Shown: positions 1 to 9,122, counted from the first letter of the stretch. The stretch: 64,000 bases of DNA from Salinibaculum litoreum (GCA_009789175.1 CP046866.1:2170001-2234000), one strand, 5' to 3'. The notes: generated by a model from the sequence alone, not told the origin. Translations and numbers: made by a program.

Positions 1-140
1 CTGAGAGATTCGTTTTCACCGGGAACGTCAGCGACGCGGCCACACCGATGCCACTAGCTACTCACGAGTCGTGCCACTGGGCAGGTGTCACAGAGAGGAA
101 AAGGGTGCGAAAGTGGGTGTGGAAGCTGCAGAAAGCCGCG

Positions 141-743
141 TTAGGCCTCGGAGGCCTGGGACATGACTTCTTCAGTCTGGGCCTGGAACTGCTCGGTGAG
201 TTCCTCGGTCTGCTCGACGACCTCTTCGGCCTGGGCCTCAAGCTCTTCGACCTGTGACTCGACGTGTGCCTGCATCTCCTCGGCCTGGACCTCGACCTGT
301 TCGAGCACGTCGACGAACTGGGTTTCGAGTTCCTCGTGGTTCTCGACGACGAGGTCGAGCTGGTCCTCGACTGCTGCGAGGTAGTCGTCGACGAACTCGT
401 CGTAGTTCTCGATACCGGATTCCAGCTCGGTCTCGATGGCGTCGAAGGCCTCGCCGTGGGCGCTTTCGAGCTCGTCGAACTGCTCGTCGACGAGGTCGCG
501 GGCCTCGGAGACGTCCGCGCCGGGGACGTTCGCCTCGACTGCGTCGAGGTAGCTGTCGACCATGCTGTAAGTCAGGTCGACGAGCTGGGCCTGGCTGTCC
601 TCGGTGGCTGCCAGTGCGTCGAGGCTGGCGTCGGCAAAGCGCTTCTGGGCGTCGAGGGTCTGCTCGAATGCCTGCTGACTCTGCTCGATTGCGCTGCGCT
701 GAACGTCGAATACTGCCGTGACCGGATTCGTGTATGCTGTCAT
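141..743 (-). CDS. phasin-like coiled-coil protein
   Basis: A 200-residue, very acidic, almost wholly helical protein. After a short N-terminus (TNPVTAVFDVQRSAIEQSQQ) it continues as amphipathic helix to the end, and the last 80 residues are dense in E, Q and V heptads. This N-terminal pattern and the coiled-coil character are what haloarchaeal polyhydroxyalkanoate granule proteins (PhaP/phasin-like) look like. A granule-coating role is inferred, since no PHA synthase gene is visible in the window (the neighbouring side is cut off at base 1). Start chosen at the ATG at 743: a Shine-Dalgarno match AGGTGA lies 8 nt upstream, and the alternative GTG at 755 lies within that site. The first 140 bases of the window, downstream of the stop, hold no gene I can support. 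An unrelated coiled-coil protein remains possible. Confidence 0.6.
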   Translation of the reverse strand: MTAYTNPVTAVFDVQRSAIEQSQQAFEQTLDAQKRFADASLDALAATEDSQAQLVDLTYSMVDSYLDAVEANVPGADVSEARDLVDEQFDELESAHGEAFDAIETELESGIENYDEFVDDYLAAVEDQLDLVVENHEELETQFVDVLEQVEVQAEEMQAHVESQVEELEAQAEEVVEQTEELTEQFQAQTEEVMSQASEA

Positions 744-751
744 AGTGATTG

Positions 752-757
752 TCACCT
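752..757 (-). promoter_or_regulatory. Shine-Dalgarno site of the phasin-like gene
   Basis: On the minus strand AGGTGA precedes the ATG at 743 by 8 nt and matches the anti-Shine-Dalgarno end of archaeal 16S rRNA. It decides the start codon. A TATA-like stretch (AAATCTTATG on the minus strand, near 785) would place transcription start about 15 nt before the ATG. The 756-987 stretch is AT-richer than its surroundings and holds no convincing gene. Confidence 0.6.
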
Positions 758-987
758 ATCTATACAAACGCCTCGGGGGTACATAAGATTTGCCCTCAAT
801 AACCACTCGAAGGTTTACAATGGTATTAGATGGTCCGGAGTCTAGAGGGTGCCGGCATCCCAACGAGAGAGTGGTTGGGGAGATGGCCTGCAGTGATGGG
901 AGAATGGCATATGATACCCTCGTAGGAATATTTCGGCAACAACACGAGAGTGTGTGCAAAAACGACGAAAGAGAACTCGGTCGGCAG

Positions 988-2061
988 TTAAAGCGAGTGG
1001 ATGTGCTCGATAGCGTCGGACAGCGACGGAGCCTCGAAGACATCGCGGCCGACGTATGCGTTCGTGCCCGCACAGTAGAGGTCGCGGGCAGCCGTGATGA
1101 CTTCCTCGTCCAGTTGCGCCGGTGACTCCTCACACAGCGACTTCCAGTCCGCCACGTCTTCCTCGCTCGCGCGCGCTTTGGCCTCGCTGACAGCGTCGAC
1201 CCAGTCGGGCTGGGTCCGCTTGTGGTACTGCCTGATGACTTCCTTCGAGACCTGCGTTCCTTCGTAGGAAAACCTGTTCTCGTCGAAGGTGCCGACGACA
1301 TCCGCGACGCGTATCTCACCATCGTAGGTGAGACACTCGATTTTGCCGTCCTGGTGGACGAATCCGGCCTGGTCGGCCTGCTCGGTGACGATACGGTTCA
1401 CGTCGCGGGCCACCGCTTCGAGGTCGTCGATACTGACGCTGCCGGCGATATCGTCGGCCTCCGCACGGGAGAGGTAGCGGTCCTGTTCCTCGTATTTGGT
1501 CGAGAATTCGATGATGGGGTCCGGGAGGTCGACGGCCTCGTCGGGCCACTCGTCGTAATCCAGTCCGTGGTCGGCCGGGTCGGTCCGCGACCGGAGCGAG
1601 GAGCCGGTGCCGACGCGGTTCCGGAAGACGATTTCCAGCGGGACGAGATAATTCTCGTCGGCAGCGTCGTGGTAGGCGTCGTAATCGTAGCTCCCGTCTG
1701 CGAAGGGCAACTCCGGCACCTGTGTGAGGTCGATTGCCATCTCCGTGGGGGTGTATCCGGCATCAAGTGCCGCTTCCAGCGGGCGTTCCTCGGCTTCATC
1801 AGGCTGTTGCCGATTGTCCGCGGAGCGTTGCTCCCCGCTGTCGACGACGACCCCGCGGTAGTGAGTAGGAACGCCCTCCTCTTCCAGCAACTCGAAGTTG
1901 AACGCGCCCATGATACACAGCGAGGCACCTTTGTCGGGAATCCGGTCGGGCATCTTGCCCCAGTCGAACACGGAGTAATCATCAGTGAAAACGAAGGCAC
2001 CGCGACCCAACTCGTCGGCAGTGGCCGGGTCGTCCACCCGGAAGTTCTTGACGCTGGTCAT
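988..2061 (-). CDS. purC: phosphoribosylaminoimidazole-succinocarboxamide synthase
   Basis: SAICAR synthetase of purine biosynthesis: joins CAIR and aspartate using ATP. The N-terminal part carries the family signature around residues 25-60 ([20 protein letters not shown], then [13 protein letters not shown]), and [16 protein letters not shown] follows further on. At 357 residues it is longer than bacterial PurC (about 240); the extra length includes an acidic insertion after the first lobe and a helical C-terminus, as I recall for haloarchaeal members. It is divergent from cofH, with 112 nt between the two starts. The downstream phasin-like gene lies on the same strand but has its own promoter. 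Family assignment is secure. Confidence 0.93.
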   Translation of the reverse strand: MTSVKNFRVDDPATADELGRGAFVFTDDYSVFDWGKMPDRIPDKGASLCIMGAFNFELLEEEGVPTHYRGVVVDSGEQRSADNRQQPDEAEERPLEAALDAGYTPTEMAIDLTQVPELPFADGSYDYDAYHDAADENYLVPLEIVFRNRVGTGSSLRSRTDPADHGLDYDEWPDEAVDLPDPIIEFSTKYEEQDRYLSRAEADDIAGSVSIDDLEAVARDVNRIVTEQADQAGFVHQDGKIECLTYDGEIRVADVVGTFDENRFSYEGTQVSKEVIRQYHKRTQPDWVDAVSEAKARASEEDVADWKSLCEESPAQLDEEVITAARDLYCAGTNAYVGRDVFEAPSLSDAIEHIHSL

Positions 2062-2173
2062 TACCTACAGGAGCGCCGCGCCGCCGTAAGAAGCTTTCAG
2101 TTCCGTGTCCGAGAGCGCGGCAAACCACCCCGGACCCGTCAGGCTTTACCCCACAGAGCGGCAGGGAGAGACA

Positions 2174-3523
2174 ATGACAGCAGGCTCGGAGGTGGCCAAC
2201 GTCCCGCGCGGTGAGTTCGACTTTGCCTACCGTCCGGAGACAGACCAGTCCTTCGAGAACGCACTGGCGAAAGCCCGGGCCGGCGACCGACTGTCCGTCG
2301 ACGACGGTATCGAACTCCTGACGACGGGCACCGACAGTCCCGGCATCGACCAGAAGCGAAAGGAACTGGTACTGGAGGCTGCCGACCGGCGTCGCGCCGA
2401 GGTCGTCGGCGAAGAGGTAACCTTCGTCGCCAACCTCAACAACAACGTCACGACCGCCTGCAACACCGGCTGTCTGTTCTGTAATTTCAAGGACCGCTCC
2501 GAGCAGTTCCTCGATGACAACGACGACGACCACCCCGGCTTCACGAAGACGCCCGCCGAGTCCCGGGACATCGTCGCCGATGCCCTCGACCTGGGTATCT
2601 ACGAGGTGACCTCCGTCTCCGGGCTGCACCCGGCGTTGGCCCTGGACGAGGAACACCGCGAGATACTCGAAACGAGCGACCGCGGGGACCTGAACTACAA
2701 ACCCCCCGAGCGCTACGAGAAAGACCCCGGCACCTACGTCGAACAGATGGAGGCGATGAGCGTCGGCGACATCCACCTCCACTCGATGACGCCGGAGGAA
2801 GCCTACCACGGCCGCCGGGGCACCGACTGGTCCTACGAGGAGGTGTACGGCCGGCTTCAGGATGCGGGACTGGACACCGTACCGGGGACCGCCGCCGAGA
2901 TTCTCGTCGACGAGGTCCGGGAGGTCATCTGTCCGGGCAAGATTCGCTCCGACGAGTGGGTCGAAGCCATGGAGGCCGCCGCCACCGTCGGCCTCGGCAT
3001 GACCGCGACAATCATGTATGGCCACGTCGAAAACGAGGCCCACCGCATCGAACACCTGCGGAAGGTCCGAGCGCTACAGGACCGGACCGGTGCCATTACC
3101 GAGTTCGTCCCGCTGTCTTTCATGCACACGAACACGCCGCTGTTCGAGCGCGGGATGGTAGACAGCGGTGCCAGCACCGCCGAGGACGAACTGATGATAG
3201 CCGTCTCGCGGCTCTTTCTCGATAACATCGACCACATCCAGTCCTCGTGGGTGAAATACGGCGACGCACAGGGCCTGAAGATGCTTTCCTGTGGGGCCGA
3301 TGACTTCATGGGCACCATCCTCTCCGAGGAGATTACGAAACGCGCCGGCGGCGACTTCGGCGAATACCGCTCGTTCGAGGAGTACGCCGAGATGATTTCG
3401 GCCATCGGCCGCCGCCCGGTCGAGCGCTCGACCGACTACCGACAGCGCCGCCCCATCGACCCCGAAGCCGATACCATCGGGCCGGAACTCGGGCCGAAAG
3501 CCGACGGCACCCCGCTACTGTAA
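2174..3523 (+). CDS. cofH: FO synthase subunit 2 (CofH), radical SAM
   Basis: 5-amino-6-(D-ribitylamino)uracil-L-tyrosine 4-hydroxyphenyl transferase. With CofG it builds the 7,8-didemethyl-8-hydroxy-5-deazariboflavin (FO) core of coenzyme F420. The radical-SAM motif C-x3-C-x2-C is at residues 96, 100 and 103 (ACNTGCLFCNF). The segment GDIHLHSMTPEE and the C-terminal SWVKYGDAQGLKMLSCGADDFMGT are family-typical. 449 residues from the ATG at 2174; a longer open frame to 2105 has no initiation support and would cover the promoter shared with purC. The partner cofG is about 7 kb away on the other strand and cofC is next to that, so the F420 genes here are split in two places. The 3' end overlaps the convergent dsbB stop by 9 nt. 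Confidence 0.93.
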   Translation: MTAGSEVANVPRGEFDFAYRPETDQSFENALAKARAGDRLSVDDGIELLTTGTDSPGIDQKRKELVLEAADRRRAEVVGEEVTFVANLNNNVTTACNTGCLFCNFKDRSEQFLDDNDDDHPGFTKTPAESRDIVADALDLGIYEVTSVSGLHPALALDEEHREILETSDRGDLNYKPPERYEKDPGTYVEQMEAMSVGDIHLHSMTPEEAYHGRRGTDWSYEEVYGRLQDAGLDTVPGTAAEILVDEVREVICPGKIRSDEWVEAMEAAATVGLGMTATIMYGHVENEAHRIEHLRKVRALQDRTGAITEFVPLSFMHTNTPLFERGMVDSGASTAEDELMIAVSRLFLDNIDHIQSSWVKYGDAQGLKMLSCGADDFMGTILSEEITKRAGGDFGEYRSFEEYAEMISAIGRRPVERSTDYRQRRPIDPEADTIGPELGPKADGTPLL

Positions 3524-3928
3524 CTCCTCGTGGACGAGGACGCCACCGACGGCGACTAACAGGGCAAACCCGAGTGCAGAGAGGTTCGGAATCGTCGCAC
3601 CCACTGCCGGGAGTTGCCACTGTACGGTCGCACACCCACTCCCGAGGGCACAGCTCGTGGTCGACGCCTGCAACCACGAGTGATAGACCGCAATCGAAAG
3701 ACCGCCCACCGACAGGGGGAGCGATGTCCAGTACACGTCGGCCCTATCGCGGAGGAAGGCAACCGCAAAGAGGACGACCTGTGGGTACATGAGGATGCGC
3801 TGATACCAGCAGAGCCGGCAGGGCCACAGACCCAGCCCGAGGCTGAACCAGAGGCTGCCCGCCGTGGCGATGACGGCGACTGCCGTCCCGGCACCGAGAG
3901 CCAGCGTCTGGCGGCTATTCGATGACAT
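3515..3928 (-). CDS. dsbB: DsbB/BdbC-family disulfide oxidoreductase
   Basis: Integral membrane protein of 137 residues with four predicted transmembrane segments and two periplasm-side cysteine pairs: Cys37 and Cys40 in the CRLC of PCRLCWYQR, and Cys93 and Cys99 in the second loop. The PCxxCWYQR signature is diagnostic of the DsbB family. The role is to reoxidise a DsbA-type thiol oxidase and pass electrons to quinone. The start overlaps the stop of the upstream DsbA-like gene by 14 nt, so the two are co-transcribed and probably translationally coupled; they form a donor-acceptor pair. It converges with cofH, overlapping 9 nt. Confidence 0.88.
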   Translation of the reverse strand: MSSNSRQTLALGAGTAVAVIATAGSLWFSLGLGLWPCRLCWYQRILMYPQVVLFAVAFLRDRADVYWTSLPLSVGGLSIAVYHSWLQASTTSCALGSGCATVQWQLPAVGATIPNLSALGFALLVAVGGVLVHEELQ

Positions 3929-4865
3929 CGTCGATGAGCGAGCGCGTCCGCTGGCGGTCCCCGAGCGGGTTCAGCGTCGTGCCGTCGATTTCCAGTGTCG
4001 GCGTACTGCTGACGCCAAGCGCCTGTGCATCGTCGCTCGTTTGCGAGAGCGCGTCAGCATAGCGGTCCTCACGGACGGCAGACCGAACGACATCCGTCTG
4101 GTCGATACCGACCTCGTCGGCAAACGTCGCGAGTTTGTCGGCCGTGGCCCACTCGCGGCGCTCGGGTGGCTGGTTCTGGAAGACGTGGTCGTGGTACGGC
4201 CAGTATTTCTCGGGGGCAGTCTCCCAGACAGCCAGCCCGGCGTGCCCGGCAGCGACAGCGTCAGGGCCGAGAAACGGGCTGCCATCAAACTGAGCAATGT
4301 GCCGGAAACGGATGGCGATGTCGCCGGGCTCGACGTACTCGTCGATGAGGGTCCCGAGAAACCCCGTCGAAAAGTCAGCACAGTACCCGCACTTCCAGTT
4401 GCCGTAGTAGGTAATCGTCTGTTCGGACTCAATGTCGGCGGTAGCCGCCCTGGGGTAAGTGTAATCGCCAGGGTTGGACGGGACCGGAACGTCGTCACCG
4501 GCAGTCGACTCCTCGCCGCCGAGGAACTCGATAGCAGCGAGTGTCCCCCCACCGAGGACAGCGCCGCCACCACCGAGCAACAGTGCGCGCCGACCGACGG
4601 GACTCGTCGTCAGCGCCGTCCCGATTCCCTGTTCAGCGGCGCGGTCGCGGAACGTAAGCGTCTCGACAGCAGCCTCGGCACGCTTTCGGTCAGCCGCTCG
4701 GAGGGCATCGTCGTGAACGAGCAGCCAGTGCCGGTGGAGCTGGCGCTGTTCCTCCCGCTGTTCCCCACAGTAGTGACAGGCACCGTGTTCGGACCATGCA
4801 TGCTCCCGAAGCGCACTCTCATTCGCAGTCTGCTCGTCACAGACTGGACACTCGGTGCGTGACAT
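3915..4865 (-). CDS. DsbA-like thioredoxin-fold protein with N-terminal double C2H2 zinc finger
   Basis: 316 residues in three parts. Residues 6-51 contain two C2H2-type finger units (Cys6/Cys9/His22/His27 and Cys30/Cys33/His46/His51). Residues about 90-117 are a twin-Arg-preceded hydrophobic, Gly-rich membrane segment. Residues about 135-316 are a thioredoxin-like fold with the active site CGYC at 159-162 and a cis-Pro loop (GVSSTPTLEIDG). The last part is a DsbA/BdbD-type disulfide oxidase, expected outside the cell. The finger module would then lie in the cytoplasm, on the opposite side of the membrane. Translationally coupled to dsbB downstream. The oxidase call is firm; the function of the zinc-finger module is unknown to me. 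Confidence 0.85.
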   Translation of the reverse strand: MSRTECPVCDEQTANESALREHAWSEHGACHYCGEQREEQRQLHRHWLLVHDDALRAADRKRAEAAVETLTFRDRAAEQGIGTALTTSPVGRRALLLGGGGAVLGGGTLAAIEFLGGEESTAGDDVPVPSNPGDYTYPRAATADIESEQTITYYGNWKCGYCADFSTGFLGTLIDEYVEPGDIAIRFRHIAQFDGSPFLGPDAVAAGHAGLAVWETAPEKYWPYHDHVFQNQPPERREWATADKLATFADEVGIDQTDVVRSAVREDRYADALSQTSDDAQALGVSSTPTLEIDGTTLNPLGDRQRTRSLIDDVIE

Positions 4866-4955
4866 TCACGGTGTCGTTCGTCACCCACCGTGAATAACAT
4901 CCCGACACACGACCGACACGCTGGGCCAGCCGCCGGGGTCACGCAGTGTCGGGCC

Positions 4956-6275
4956 TCAGCGACGACGGGGCACCATCGTCACATCACCCTTAGGCTGGAG
5001 TGTGACCGCCGCCGACACGTCGAGACCGTCGTACTGCCGGTCGAAACACCACTCACGAGCAAGCGTCGCCACGACCAGTTGTGCCTCGGTCATCGCAAAG
5101 CGGTGGCCGATGCAGTGCCGCGGCCCGCCGCCGAAGGGGAAATACGCGAACTCCGGCCGGTCGGCGTCGTCGTCGAGAAAGCGCACCGGGCGGAACTGTT
5201 CGGGGTCGTCCCAGAATCGCTCGTCGCGGTGCATGACCCACGTCGGAAGGATGAGAAGCGACCCCTCGGGAACGTGGAAGCCGGCAATCTCCACGTCTTC
5301 TGCCGGCTCCCGTCGAATCTCGTGGGCCGGTGGATACAGCCGCATCGCCTCCTTGACGACGGCTTTCGTGTAGTCGAGTTCGAAGACATCCTCGATTGTG
5401 GGGCGGCCATCGAGCGTCTCGTCGAGTTCCGTCCGCAGACGGTCGGCAGCGGCAGGATTACGCGAGAGGAGGTCCCACAGGAACGTCAGCGTCAGGGCGG
5501 TGGTCTCGTGGCCGGCAAAGAGGAAGGTCATCATCTCGTCGCGGATCTGCTCGTCGTCCATCGCGGTGTCGGCCGCAAGCAACATCGAGACGAGGTCGTC
5601 GCGGTCGTCGTCGTCGCGTCTGCGTTGCTCGATGATATCGTCAATCTGTGCGTGCAGATGGTCGTGAGCGCGGTGCGCACGACGAAGGAAGGGCAGCGGC
5701 GTCCAGTCGGGGGCGAAGAATGTGATAGGCTGATAGCTTGGTTGCATCGGCTTCTGGAAGGCCTCGACGGCTTCCGGAATGCCCCGGGCCTCGATGTCGA
5801 TGTCCCGGCCGAACATCGCATCGACCAGAATCTCCAGGGTCAGCCGGGTCATCTCCGCGCGCATCTCCATGGGTTCGCCGGCACGCCAGCGCTGGCTTGC
5901 CTCCTCGCTTCGTGCGACCATGATGTCGGCGTACTCGCGGATGTGGTCCATGTAGAAGGCGGGCTGGATGGCCTCGCGCTGGCGCTCCCAGAGGTCGCCC
6001 TCGCTGGTGATGAGGCCGTCACCGACGATGTCTTTCAATTCCTCGTTGCTATCGGTGTGTTTCGGAAAGCGGTCGCTGTCGGCGACCAGAATCCGCTCGA
6101 TTTCATCAGGGTCGGTCACCATGTAGGTGTCCCACCCCAGGAGTTCGTAGTTGGCCACGGGCCCGTACTGCTCGGCACAGCGTTCACGGAACGAACACGG
6201 GTCACGCGCCCACTGGTGTGTGTTCCCGACAACTGGGAGACCGCGGGGTCCGGGTGGTGTCTGTTGGGTTGCCAT
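4956..6275 (-). CDS. cytochrome P450
   Basis: 439-residue P450 monooxygenase. The I-helix oxygen-binding motif (FAGHETTALT), the K-helix ExxR (KEAMRLYPP) and the heme loop FPFGGGPRHCIGHRF with Cys near residue 388 are all intact. It starts with the proline-rich PPGPRGLPVVGN segment and no membrane anchor, so it should be soluble. Substrate cannot be read from sequence; a lipid or fatty-acid substrate is only a guess. The start at 6275 (MATQQTPPGP) is preferred over an upstream one that would add 12 residues. It is divergent from the HTH regulator at 6389, sharing a 113-nt intergenic region. The only ferredoxin in the window that could reduce it is the 3Fe-4S ferredoxin at 17523-17861. Confidence 0.92.
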   Translation of the reverse strand: MATQQTPPGPRGLPVVGNTHQWARDPCSFRERCAEQYGPVANYELLGWDTYMVTDPDEIERILVADSDRFPKHTDSNEELKDIVGDGLITSEGDLWERQREAIQPAFYMDHIREYADIMVARSEEASQRWRAGEPMEMRAEMTRLTLEILVDAMFGRDIDIEARGIPEAVEAFQKPMQPSYQPITFFAPDWTPLPFLRRAHRAHDHLHAQIDDIIEQRRRDDDDRDDLVSMLLAADTAMDDEQIRDEMMTFLFAGHETTALTLTFLWDLLSRNPAAADRLRTELDETLDGRPTIEDVFELDYTKAVVKEAMRLYPPAHEIRREPAEDVEIAGFHVPEGSLLILPTWVMHRDERFWDDPEQFRPVRFLDDDADRPEFAYFPFGGGPRHCIGHRFAMTEAQLVVATLAREWCFDRQYDGLDVSAAVTLQPKGDVTMVPRRR

Positions 6276-6345
6276 AGCTGGAACTCTAACAAGCCAACGT
6301 TGGACGCGCAAACGCCAGAGACTGCTGCGCCGTATCCACGGTAGC

Positions 6346-6354
6346 TTTAAAAAG
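6346..6354 (+). promoter_or_regulatory. TATA box of the HTH regulator
   Basis: TTTAAAAAG lies about 40 nt before the ATG at 6389, so transcription would begin near 6376. That makes the ATG at 6362 untranscribed and supports the internal start. Confidence 0.55.
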
Positions 6355-6388
6355 AACCTATATGCGGCCCCGGCACGACACGCCAGGT

Positions 6389-7042
6389 ATGCGCTACGTC
6401 ACGTTGCGATTCTCCCCACGGGACGGGGAGGGCTTTCACCCGCTTGGGCGGGCGCTCTCGGCGGACCCCGCCATCGAGCGGGGGAACATCTACCGGGTCG
6501 AGATGCTGGACGACGACTCGGGGTTGCTACTCGCCGAGGCACGGGGCGATGTCGACCGCTACCGGGAGATTCTCCAGGAGTCCGAGCATGTCCACGATTT
6601 CAGTATCGTCGAAGACGACGGCTGGTGGTACTCCTACACGCACTTCGAGCCAAACGATGTCAACAGACGAATGCTCGAACTGCAGTATGACTCCGAGCTG
6701 GCGATGGAGACACCCATCGAAGTCGAGCCCGACGGCTCGATGGTGCTGACACTGGTCGGGTCGCGCGAAGCCTTCACAGAGGCCGTCCCGTCGGAGGCAC
6801 CGATGTACGATATCGAGGTGTTGGAGACCGGCGAGCACACACCCGAAGTGGACGACCTCTTCCTGTCGTTGACCGACCGCCAGCGCGAAGTGCTGGAGAC
6901 AGCGGTGTCGATGGGCTACTACGAGAACCCCCGTGAGGCGACCCACGAGGACGTAGCCACGCGAGTCGCGGCCTCGCCCAGCACCGTGGGCGAACACCTC
7001 CGGAAAATCGAGTCCCGTGTGTTCCACCAGCTAGTGCGGTGA
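6389..7042 (+). CDS. Bat/HTH-10 family transcriptional regulator
   Basis: 217 residues. The N-terminal two thirds is the Bat-type sensor-like region of haloarchaeal regulators (RYVTLRFSPRDG ... DFSIVEDDGWWYSYTHFE). The C-terminus, about residues 150-217, is the HTH-10 DNA-binding domain with LTDRQREVLETAVSMGYYENPREATHEDVA and SPSTVGEHLRKIES. Bat-type regulators are known to control genes such as bop, but this one lies 25 kb from bop and diverges from a P450, so its target is open; the P450 is the nearest candidate. The start at 6389 is supported by the TATA spacing. Confidence 0.88.
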   Translation: MRYVTLRFSPRDGEGFHPLGRALSADPAIERGNIYRVEMLDDDSGLLLAEARGDVDRYREILQESEHVHDFSIVEDDGWWYSYTHFEPNDVNRRMLELQYDSELAMETPIEVEPDGSMVLTLVGSREAFTEAVPSEAPMYDIEVLETGEHTPEVDDLFLSLTDRQREVLETAVSMGYYENPREATHEDVATRVAASPSTVGEHLRKIESRVFHQLVR

Positions 7043-7104
7043 GGACAGCCGAGGGTCGCGTGCTCCGGTGCGATTAAGTGACGGTAATTCGAAACGTCGG
7101 GGGG

Positions 7105-8337
7105 ATGGTCCCCACCCCCACTCGCCGCCAGGTGCTGACAGTCGGTGGAACTGCCGCTGCCGCGCTGGCCGGCGGCTACGCGTTCGCAGAGAGGACGACC
7201 GGCGACCCCGACACCCTCGAGGGCTGGCCGATGTCCCGGGGGAACCCTGCCGGAACTGGATACGCGCCCGACGCGACACCACCGAGGGACGGAGTGACGG
7301 TGGCGTGGAAACAATCCTTCGAGGGCCGCCTCGGGTTCGGATATCACCCGTCTCCCGTCGTCGCCGACGGGCAGGTGTACGCCGTCGGAGAGGAACTGGT
7401 GGCACTCAATACGGACACCGGAGACATCGAGTTTCGGACCCGGACCAACGGCCAGACCGCACCCGCGATAGCGCCAGTACGGGCCTACAACTCGCCGACG
7501 CTCGTCGTCGGCGACAACGGCGACGCGATGGGACTGCACGCCGATGGGGGCTTCACGGTCCTCGGCAGTGCGGTCGGGCGGGAACGGTGGCGGCTCTCAG
7601 CCACCGGGGGAGGGACGCTGTCGTTCGGGTCGTCAGACCCCGGACCGCCACCTGTCGTTGCGGATGGACTCGTTCTCCTTCGGCGCGGGGACGCTGTCGT
7701 GGCGGTCACCGCGAGTGACGGCACCATCGAGTGGGAGCAGACAGCCGAATCGATGCGGCCGGTCGTCTCGGAGGGTCGCGTCTACCTGAACAGGGATTTC
7801 AGTGGTATCCTCGTGTGCGACCTCCAGACCGGGGAGCGCCTGGACACCATCGAAACGGACGATGGGTGGGTCGCCGCGGCGGCCGCGGGGCCGGACGGAG
7901 TCGTCATCAACACGTACGGAAAGGTACTGCGGGTAACTGGCGAAACCGTCGACTGGCGGTACACGTCCGGCGCAGACAATCCAAACACCCACGCCGGCGC
8001 AGTCGCGGTCGACGACGGGGCGGTGTACACCGGCATCCGGGACGAGGAGAGGGACTGGCTGGTCGCACTCGACCTGAAAGACGGGGCGGAACTGTGGCGA
8101 AGCAAGGCTGCTCCGGAGCCGTCACCGGCCTACACTCCGCCCGCAGTCGCGAACGACACCGTGTACATCCCGGTCGAGGACGGTGGCATCGCAGCCATCG
8201 ACAGCGAGGAGGGGCGCGTCCGCTGGCGGTTCGAGGGTGATGGGCAGGAAGCGCTCCCCATGTCGCCGGTCGCCATCGTCGACGACCGCCTGTACGTGGC
8301 AGACAGTAGTTACGTCTACGCACTGGAGGAATCATGA
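7105..8337 (+). CDS. Tat-exported PQQ-like beta-propeller protein
   Basis: 410 residues. The N-terminus has a twin-arginine signal (TRRQVLTVGGTAAAALAGG) that should direct folded export. The mature part is a run of WD40-like/PQQ-enzyme repeats with the recurring pattern variable-Tyr-Val, Ala/Asp-Leu, Thr-G-xx-W (for example DGQVYAVGEELVALNTDTGD, RVYLNRDFSGILVCDLQTGE, DTVYIPVEDGGIAAIDSEEG). Such proteins act as extracytoplasmic scaffolds or redox enzymes; I see no catalytic residues that settle which. The start is the ATG at 7105, though a GTG at 7078 is possible. The stop overlaps the ATG of the next gene (ATGA), so the two form a translationally coupled pair. Confidence 0.8.
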   Translation: MVPTPTRRQVLTVGGTAAAALAGGYAFAERTTGDPDTLEGWPMSRGNPAGTGYAPDATPPRDGVTVAWKQSFEGRLGFGYHPSPVVADGQVYAVGEELVALNTDTGDIEFRTRTNGQTAPAIAPVRAYNSPTLVVGDNGDAMGLHADGGFTVLGSAVGRERWRLSATGGGTLSFGSSDPGPPPVVADGLVLLRRGDAVVAVTASDGTIEWEQTAESMRPVVSEGRVYLNRDFSGILVCDLQTGERLDTIETDDGWVAAAAAGPDGVVINTYGKVLRVTGETVDWRYTSGADNPNTHAGAVAVDDGAVYTGIRDEERDWLVALDLKDGAELWRSKAAPEPSPAYTPPAVANDTVYIPVEDGGIAAIDSEEGRVRWRFEGDGQEALPMSPVAIVDDRLYVADSSYVYALEES

Positions 8338-9122
8338 AAGAGGGCCAGGAGACGAGCGCTCTGGACCTGCTGTCAGCCGGACTCGGCCGGCTCCGGGCGC
8401 GACCGCAAGTAGCTGCGTGGTTCCTGCTGGCCGGGAGCGCCGTCACCGGCGTCGACTTGCTCCGAGCGGACAGTCCCGTGCCGGCCGTGAGCGGTGCGGA
8501 AGACTCCGGGCTGAACGTGCGACTTGAGTTCTGGATTCTCGTGACCATCCTCAGAGGGACCGGGCTGTCCCCAGGTGCGCTGGTAGACCTGCAATTCCCG
8601 TGGCTAGCAGTGACCGTCGGGCTGGAGGTATTCTCGCTGGCAGCCATCGTGGCTGCGAGCTACGGGGGCCTCTGTGCGTTACTCGGCGAGGAGCCGTCGC
8701 TCGTGGCTGGCGTTCGGTACGGCGCAGTGCTGGTCGCACTGTCGACGCTCGTCCCGGAGGTGACCCTAGGGGGTGCCGGAGCCGTGCTTGGCATCATTCT
8801 GCTGGTGGTGGTTCTGTCCGTCGTGGTCAGACTCGTTCCCTTGCCCGGCCGACTCGCCTACGGGGAGTCGGTACGAACGGCTCTCGGGCGCAGTTGGACC
8901 CAGAGTGGCGGCCACGGCTGGTCGCTGTTCGGAGTCGTCCTCGGACTCGGGCTGGCGAACTCGCTGCTCGCGAGTCTCCCGCTGGTGGGACCGCTGGGGA
9001 GCAGTGCCGTCGCCGCCGTCCACGCGGCCGTCGTCGCGGTGTTTCTCGAACGAACCGGGCGGCGAAAGCCGGCCGCCTCGACGACTCACCGCCCGTCCGC
9101 TCAGACGGGACTCTCCCGGTAG
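8334..9122 (+). CDS. multi-pass membrane protein coupled to the beta-propeller gene
   Basis: 262 residues with about five hydrophobic segments (for example VAAWFLLAGSAVTGVDLL, LAVTVGLEVFSLAAIVAASY, AVLGIILLVVVLSVVVRLVP and one near the C-terminus). I do not recognise the family by catalytic motif; its architecture resembles DUF-type haloarchaeal membrane proteins with a glycerophosphoryl-diester-like membrane fold. Its start overlaps the stop of the Tat-exported propeller by 4 nt, so the two products are made together and may work together, one in the membrane and one outside it. The C-terminal tail is basic and cytoplasmic in the simplest topology. Confidence 0.6.
   Translation: MKEGQETSALDLLSAGLGRLRARPQVAAWFLLAGSAVTGVDLLRADSPVPAVSGAEDSGLNVRLEFWILVTILRGTGLSPGALVDLQFPWLAVTVGLEVFSLAAIVAASYGGLCALLGEEPSLVAGVRYGAVLVALSTLVPEVTLGGAGAVLGIILLVVVLSVVVRLVPLPGRLAYGESVRTALGRSWTQSGGHGWSLFGVVLGLGLANSLLASLPLVGPLGSSAVAAVHAAVVAVFLERTGRRKPAASTTHRPSAQTGLSR

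Noticed and set aside
48-257. Short plus-strand frame at the left edge
   Set aside because: Antisense to the end of the phasin-like gene with no start-site support; no family resemblance.
790-1125. Plus-strand frame between the phasin-like gene and purC
   Set aside because: Its second half is antisense to purC. No TATA or ribosome site; composition is not that of a haloarchaeal protein.
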